Assembly: GCF_001423085.1 (NCBI RefSeq)
Contig: NZ_LMNU01000012.1
Coordinates: forward strand, 1,091-65,090
Length of the DNA stretch: 64,000 nucleotides
Direction: 5' to 3'
Origin: Methylobacterium sp. Leaf125
GTDB lineage: Bacteria; Pseudomonadota; Alphaproteobacteria; Rhizobiales; Beijerinckiaceae
Positions 60,035-64,000 of this stretch are shown here, one piece after another. Within the stretch, counting starts at the first letter, position 1. The number at the start of each line of letters is the position of its first letter. Both the position numbers and the translations under genes were made by a program. Below the pieces are notes generated by a model, which was not told the DNA's origin, did not search any database, and saw only the letters and a list, made by a program, of their open reading frames with translations.

Positions 60035-60250
60035 TCAGGACGCCTGGGCTTCGATCTCGGTCTCGGGGTGCCGAACCGGGAAGCGCGGCTCGACCGTCAG
60101 CGGGTCCGCCATCATCGAACCCCGCGCGGCGCGATTGCGGCCGTGCGTCAGGGCGCGCGTCTGAGCCTCCGCCGACGGGTGCAGGATCGACGTCAGGAAG
60201 GCGAAGCCTTCGAAGTCGGAATCAAGGTTCTTGGCTTCGAACACTGGCAT
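60035..60250 (-). CDS. Short hypothetical protein
   Basis: A predicted 71-aa protein from ATG 60250 (MPVFEAKNLDSDFEGFAFLT). It has a plausible amphipathic first half and a basic, Pro-containing end and no membrane segment. I recognise no family. The reading frame could start at 60334; the chosen start avoids a Gly/Pro-rich leader. It is convergent with the coiled-coil gene. Confidence 0.5.
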   Translation of the reverse strand: MPVFEAKNLDSDFEGFAFLTSILHPSAEAQTRALTHGRNRAARGSMMADPLTVEPRFPVRHPETEIEAQAS

Positions 60251-60418
60251 GGCGGTCACCGGACCCAAGGTCCTGAATGGCCCCCGGAGGGGGCCGCAGG
60301 ACCCGTCATTGGCAGATAATGTGGACAACGGCAATAAGTTCCAAAAGGACGCGATTATTTACCGTTAATTCACCTCTGCCCCCCGTCGAAGGTTAACTCG
60401 GTGCGGAAGCGCACCTGA

Positions 60419-61306
60419 TTACAGTGTTCGCGCATCCCGATAGATCGCCGCCGGCAGGCCCGCGATGTCGGTCTCGACGGCCAGAAGATGCCCGGCCATC
60501 GGGTCGGCGGCGGGGTCACGCCCGCGCAGGGCGGTCGTCACGAACAGGGTGGTCAGGTCCGGTCCGCCGAAGGCGCACTTGGTGACCAGTTCGGTGGGCA
60601 CCGGCACGACGCGCTCGATCGCCCCCGCCGGGTCGAAGCGGGTGATGCGCGAACCGCCGTAGTGGCAGACCCAGAGATACCCGGCGGCATCCACTGTCAG
60701 ACCGTCCGGCTTGCCCCAATCGGATTCGAAGACCGCGAAGGGCTGTGCCGGTCCGATGCGGTCTTCCGCGATGGAATGGACCCGGATGACCCCCTCGGCG
60801 GTGTCCGCGGTGTAGATCCGGCTGCCGTCGGCCGTGACCACCGGACCATTCGACACCGCGACGCGGCCGCCGAAGGCATCGAGGCGCCCGCCGTGCCAGC
60901 GGTGGAAGGTCCCGGTGGGCTCCGCCTCCGCATCGTCCATGGTGCTGAAGTAGAGGGCGCCGTCCGGCCCGACATGGCCGCTGTTGAGCCGGTTGCCCGC
61001 GTGATGATCGTCGGGCGTCACCAGCGGCGTCCGCCGGCCGCTCTCCAGATGGAGCAGCACGACCCCGGATTCGAAACCGGCGAGCACGGTGTCGGGATCT
61101 TCGGTGAGGAGAGCGAAGCCCAGCTTCTCGTCCTGCGGGTAATGCTGGGTCGTCCCGCTCGCGGGATGGTGGCGCCAGATCGTCGGGGTCTCGACATCCA
61201 CCCAGGTGAGCGTGTCCGAGCGCGCATCCCAGGTCGCCTCCTCGCCGAGTTCGCAGCGGCAGGGAACGGCGACGCGGGGCGTATGCGGGTGGACGCGCAG
61301 GGTCAT
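60419..61306 (-). CDS. SMP-30/gluconolactonase/LRE family protein
   Basis: A 295-aa six-bladed beta-propeller of the SMP-30/gluconolactonase family. Metal-binding landmarks are Glu in CELGEEATWDARSDTLTWVD, Asn of HAGNRLNSGHVGPDGALYFS, and Asn/Asp in AVSNGPVVTADGSRIYTADT and DWGKPDGLTVDAAG. It probably hydrolyses a sugar lactone. It lies 72 bp after the thioredoxin-reductase-like gene on the same strand. No signal peptide. Confidence 0.9.
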   Translation of the reverse strand: MTLRVHPHTPRVAVPCRCELGEEATWDARSDTLTWVDVETPTIWRHHPASGTTQHYPQDEKLGFALLTEDPDTVLAGFESGVVLLHLESGRRTPLVTPDDHHAGNRLNSGHVGPDGALYFSTMDDAEAEPTGTFHRWHGGRLDAFGGRVAVSNGPVVTADGSRIYTADTAEGVIRVHSIAEDRIGPAQPFAVFESDWGKPDGLTVDAAGYLWVCHYGGSRITRFDPAGAIERVVPVPTELVTKCAFGGPDLTTLFVTTALRGRDPAADPMAGHLLAVETDIAGLPAAIYRDARTL

Positions 61307-61378
61307 CGTGTCGGGCTCCGGGCTCGGCAGGGGGGACTTGTAGAGGTCGGGGGCGGTACGTCACGCCGGCGCCGTCGG

Positions 61379-62278
61379 TCAGGCGACGTCCTCGCGCAGG
61401 AGTTCGGTGTTCACCGCGAAGGCTGCCATGGCGCCCTCGGCGGCGGCCACGACGGCGAATTGCACCCGGCGGGAGGCGTCCCCGGCGACGAACAGGCCGG
61501 GAACGTTGGTGGTCTCGTACTCGCCGGTCGGCACCACGCCCTTTCGGGTGAGGTCGCAGCCGAGCTGCGTGATGAGCTCGGACGGCTCGCAGGGCATCGG
61601 CATCAGGAACACGGCGTGGCAGGGCAAGCTCGTCCCGTCCGCGAAGGTGAGGTGCTGCGGCTGGCGCCCATCCCCCTCCAGGCGCCGGATCGGTGTCTCG
61701 ACGATGCGGACACCGTGGCGGGCCAGGCGCGCGCGATCGCGGTCGGAGAGCGTGGTCGGCTGAGCATCGGTACAGAGGGTGACGTCGTCGCTCCAGACGG
61801 TCACCTCGAGGGCCATGCCCTTGGCCGCGTCGCCGTGAGCGTAGACGACGAGGGGCCGGTCCCGATTCTCGTAGCCGTCGCAATAGGGGCAGGAATGGAC
61901 GCCGTGGCCCCAGTAGTGGTCGAAGCCCTCCACCGAGGGCAGGGCCTGGTGCAGGCCCGTCGCCAGGACCAGCTTGCGCGTCGTCTCGTGGGTGCCGTCG
62001 GCGAGGATGACGGAGAAGCCGTCGTCCTGGCCCCGGGCCTCGGTGACCTTGATTGTCCGGCGCTCCACCGTCGGGTAGCGCGCCAAATCGGCCTCGGCCT
62101 GCGCGCGCAGCTCCAGGGGCGGCGTGCCGTCCCGGGTGAAGACGCCCCAGCTCCGCGGCGTGACCGCGTTGCGCGGGTGGCCGGCATCGCAGAGGAGAAC
62201 GTCGCGGCGGCAGCGGCCGAGGATGAGTGCCGCGTTGAGGCCTGCCGGGCCGCCGCCGACGATGATGACGTCGCGCAT
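61379..62278 (-). CDS. Thioredoxin-reductase-like FAD/NAD(P) oxidoreductase
   Basis: A 299-aa flavoprotein of the class II pyridine-nucleotide disulfide reductase fold. It has the FAD-binding MRDVIIVGGGPAGLNAALIL, the redox pair Cys130/Cys133 in HSCPYCDGYE and the C-terminal FAD motif GLFVAGDASRRVQFAVVAAA. No second NAD(P) GxGxxG is evident, as in single-cofactor relatives, and the short protein may act with a separate partner. The substrate is unknown; it could reduce a thioredoxin-like protein. Confidence 0.87.
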   Translation of the reverse strand: MRDVIIVGGGPAGLNAALILGRCRRDVLLCDAGHPRNAVTPRSWGVFTRDGTPPLELRAQAEADLARYPTVERRTIKVTEARGQDDGFSVILADGTHETTRKLVLATGLHQALPSVEGFDHYWGHGVHSCPYCDGYENRDRPLVVYAHGDAAKGMALEVTVWSDDVTLCTDAQPTTLSDRDRARLARHGVRIVETPIRRLEGDGRQPQHLTFADGTSLPCHAVFLMPMPCEPSELITQLGCDLTRKGVVPTGEYETTNVPGLFVAGDASRRVQFAVVAAAEGAMAAFAVNTELLREDVA

Positions 62279-62362
62279 GTCGTGCCGCTCCCCGGTCTGA
62301 CCTGTCCGAAACTCAACGGCCGGACCCGGGGGGATGTTCGGTTCTTCGCCCCTTCGGACAGG

Positions 62363-62384
62363 AAAAAGGGCGCTCGCGCGCCCT
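62363..62384 (-). terminator. Terminator of grxD
   Basis: A 7-bp stem AGGGCGC (62367-62373) with GCGCCCT (62378-62384), loop TCGC. On the minus strand it is followed by five U (A62363-62367), 28 bp after the grxD stop. Confidence 0.7.
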
Positions 62385-62411
62385 GATTCCGTCCCGCAGG
62401 CGTGACGCGCC

Positions 62412-62753
62412 TCAGGCGGCGGTCGGCGCCTTCACGGGAATGCCCTTCTCGGACAGGAACTGGTGCAGCTCGCCCGACTGGAACATCTCGCGGGTGATGT
62501 CGCAGCCGCCGACGAACTCACCCTTCACGTAGATCTGCGGAATCGTCGGCCAGTTGGAGAAGGCCTTGATGCCGTCGCGGATCGCCATGTCGTCGAGGAC
62601 GTTCACGCCCTTGAACGGCACTTCCAGGTAGTTGAGGATCTGCACGACCTGGCCCGAGAAGCCGCACATCGGGAATTGCGGCGTGCCCTTCATGAAGACG
62701 ACCACGTCCTGGGACTTGATCTCGTTCTCGATCGCGGTGTTGACGTCGCTCAT
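62412..62753 (-). CDS. grxD: Monothiol glutaredoxin GrxD
   Basis: A 113-aa monothiol glutaredoxin of the CGFS type ([20 protein letters not shown]). Such proteins hold a glutathione-ligated [2Fe-2S] cluster as dimers or with BolA, and deliver clusters or signal iron status. bolA lies two genes upstream on the same strand, which fits that partnership. The length is standard. Followed by a terminator. Confidence 0.96.
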   Translation of the reverse strand: MSDVNTAIENEIKSQDVVVFMKGTPQFPMCGFSGQVVQILNYLEVPFKGVNVLDDMAIRDGIKAFSNWPTIPQIYVKGEFVGGCDITREMFQSGELHQFLSEKGIPVKAPTAA

Positions 62754-62783
62754 GGTGTCGGTCCTCTGAGATGTGATGCTGAT

Positions 62784-63290
62784 CTAATGATGGTCGGTCG
62801 GCCTGTTCAAGGTCGCGGCCAAGCGTTCGAGCGCCCAATCCATCGTCAAGCTCTCGGCGACGAGTTCGTCCGGGGTGAACGGCATCCTGTCGGGCAAGCC
62901 CGCAACGAGATGATCGTCGTACATCTGGAGCGACGCCTCCGCCTGGAGGCGGGCGGTCTTCCAGATCCAATCCCAGTCGATCCGTCGCCGCATGCCCGGC
63001 GCGTAGGCCCGGCGTGCGGCGGCATGGAATGCGATCACCTCGACCCGCCACGATCGGGTCGACTGCGCACGCGGCGCGGACATGTATTTCAGGACATGGA
63101 TGAGGGTTTGAAGGAGCTGCTGCTCCACCGCGCTGATCTGGGACCGGCCCACGCTCTCGATCTCCTCGGCCACGTTCTCCCAATCGAGGATGTTCGAGAG
63201 GTCCGGCCGGCGGGCGAGGGCGCGCAGGGTCGAGGCCTGCTGCTCGGCCCAGGTCACGATGTCGTCGTCGTAGAGGCTCGGCTGGTCCAT
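62784..63290 (-). CDS. DUF29 family protein
   Basis: A 168-aa DUF29 protein. Landmarks are LYDDDIVTWAEQQASTLRAL, LDWENVAEEIESVGRSQIS and LIHVLKYMSAP; the rest is helical. The family is common in alphaproteobacteria and cyanobacteria and has no assigned function. The gene is inserted between grxD and bolA, and all three are on the minus strand within 30 bp of one another. Starts at ATG 63290 although the frame is open to 63344. Confidence 0.9.
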   Translation of the reverse strand: MDQPSLYDDDIVTWAEQQASTLRALARRPDLSNILDWENVAEEIESVGRSQISAVEQQLLQTLIHVLKYMSAPRAQSTRSWRVEVIAFHAAARRAYAPGMRRRIDWDWIWKTARLQAEASLQMYDDHLVAGLPDRMPFTPDELVAESLTMDWALERLAATLNRPTDHH

Positions 63291-63312
63291 GCGATCCGCC
63301 TCCGCGGAAGCC

Positions 63313-63549
63313 TCAATCCTGCGGGACGCCGGTGGTGAGCGCAAGCGCGTGCAGCACGCCCCCCATCCGACCCTGAAGCGCGCCGTAGACCATCTGGTGC
63401 TGGGCGACCCGGGTCTTTCCCTTGAACGCCGAGGACAGCACCGTGGCGGCGTAATGATCGCCGTCCCCGGCCAGATCCTTGATCTCGATCCGGGCGTCGG
63501 GCAGCGCCTCTCGGATCATCGCCTCGATCTCGCGCGCATCCATCGGCAT
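63313..63549 (-). CDS. BolA/IbaG-family protein
   Basis: A 78-aa BolA-fold protein. DAREIEAMIREALPDARIEI, then GDGDHYAATVLSSAFKGKTR and QHQMVYGALQGRMGG are the family's recognisable blocks. The conserved His of the second block and the His of the third are typical cluster ligands with a monothiol glutaredoxin. Follows purL by 33 bp in the alphaproteobacterial order purL-bolA-grxD. Met3 (63543) is an alternative start. Confidence 0.93.
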   Translation of the reverse strand: MPMDAREIEAMIREALPDARIEIKDLAGDGDHYAATVLSSAFKGKTRVAQHQMVYGALQGRMGGVLHALALTTGVPQD

Positions 63550-63582
63550 CGGGTTGGCTCCTGACGAACGGGAAGGGGGGCT

Positions 63583-64000
63583 TCAGGCCGGGACGCCGGC
63601 CGGCTGGCTCGCCATGTAGGCCGGCAGCCAGCCCTCATGGGTCTCGCGCAATTCGGCCACCGATATGGTCTCGCCCTGCGGCAGGGTCAAATGGTCGTTG
63701 CCCGTCACGCCGATCACCGCTGCCGGGATGCCCTGGGCGGAGGCGCTGTAGAGCAGGTCCGGCGCGGTCTCGGGGTCGACCGCCAGCAGGTAGCGGGCCT
63801 GATCCTCGCCGAAGAGGTAGGCGTGGGTCGGCACCCCCTGGGGCACCTCGGGAAGGGCCGCGCCGATCCCACCCGCCATCGCCATCTCGGCCAGCGCCAC
63901 GGCGAGGCCGCCGTCGGACAGGTCGTGGACGGTGTCGACGAGGCCGGAGGTGATGAGCCCGCGCACGAAGTCGCCGTTGCGCCGCTCGACGGCCAGATCC
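63583..64000 (-). CDS. purL: Phosphoribosylformylglycinamidine synthase II, C-terminal fragment
   Basis: The last 138 residues of PurL, cut by the right edge of the window. From the edge it reads DLAVERRNGDFVRGLITSGL, VDTVHDLSDGGLAVALAEMA and FGEDQARYLLAV, which is the PurM-like C-terminal domain of the FGAM synthase large subunit. PurL makes FGAM from FGAR with ATP and glutamine in purine synthesis. It is on the minus strand, upstream of bolA. Confidence 0.95.
   Translation of the reverse strand, partial: DLAVERRNGDFVRGLITSGLVDTVHDLSDGGLAVALAEMAMAGGIGAALPEVPQGVPTHAYLFGEDQARYLLAVDPETAPDLLYSASAQGIPAAVIGVTGNDHLTLPQGETISVAELRETHEGWLPAYMASQPAGVPA

Overview
The window is a 64 kb piece of a GC-rich alphaproteobacterial chromosome, most likely from Methylobacterium/Methylorubrum or a close Rhizobiales relative. 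The indicators are a hopanoid locus with the genes for bacteriohopanetetrol (BHT) cyclitol ether, a GapR-type nucleoid protein, a MOFRL-type glycerate 2-kinase (serine-cycle type), an EcfG-like stress promoter, a NepR-like/receiver fusion, and a tRNA-His that lacks the extra G-1 as alphaproteobacterial tRNA-His does. I see no rRNA, phage, insertion sequence, CRISPR array or replication origin; this is ordinary core chromosome with small lineage-specific genes.

Layout. 0-0.2 kb: end of a polysaccharide-export gene. 0.2-11.7 kb: hopanoid locus, with an arginine:glycine-amidinotransferase-like gene divergent from hpnL-hpnM-hpnI-hpnJ-hpnK, then hpnN (convergent) and hpnH (divergent from hpnN across a long regulatory gap). 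11.7-16.6 kb: PilZ protein, zinc-free ribosomal protein L36, TPR protein, alpha/beta hydrolase, pyruvate kinase and a gene-free stretch rich in hairpins. 16.6-25 kb: LysR/aldo-keto reductase pair, DUF1036, glycerate 2-kinase, N-formylglutamate amidohydrolase, DUF1244, GapR, a decayed M20 peptidase and an MFS transporter. 25-30.4 kb: cyoABCD quinol oxidase plus SURF1. 30.4-33.1 kb: quinone/aromatic detoxification-like pair (hydrolase and glyoxalase-fold dioxygenase) with a divergent LysR. 33-45 kb: DUF4142, two transglutaminases, NepR-REC protein, lytic transglycosylase, tRNA-His, ClC channel, YfdX, MHS transporter and a glycine-rich DUF1236 protein. 44-51 kb: hrcA, rph-rdgB-hemW, LpoA-like lipoprotein, rsmI-yraN and a receiver protein. 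51.6-54.5 kb: OsmU-type ABC transporter without its ATPase. 54.5-64 kb: L,D-transpeptidase, extensin-like protein, M3 peptidase, a hairpin-controlled membrane protein, SMP-30, a thioredoxin-reductase-like flavoprotein, and grxD-DUF29-bolA-purL.

How the genes work together. HpnH begins side-chain extension of the C30 hopene; HpnI adds N-acetylglucosamine to BHT, HpnK deacetylates it and HpnJ contracts the ring, leaving an amino-cyclopentitol ether; HpnL, HpnM and HpnN look like transport or membrane-placement functions. The most interesting inference is that the divergent amidinotransferase converts that free amine to the guanidine of the guanidine-substituted BHT cyclitol ether reported from Methylobacterium, a step for which I know no assigned enzyme.

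Starts were chosen by reading frame, Shine-Dalgarno sequence and family length; several GTG/TTG starts are called. All family assignments are from reading the translations, without database searches.
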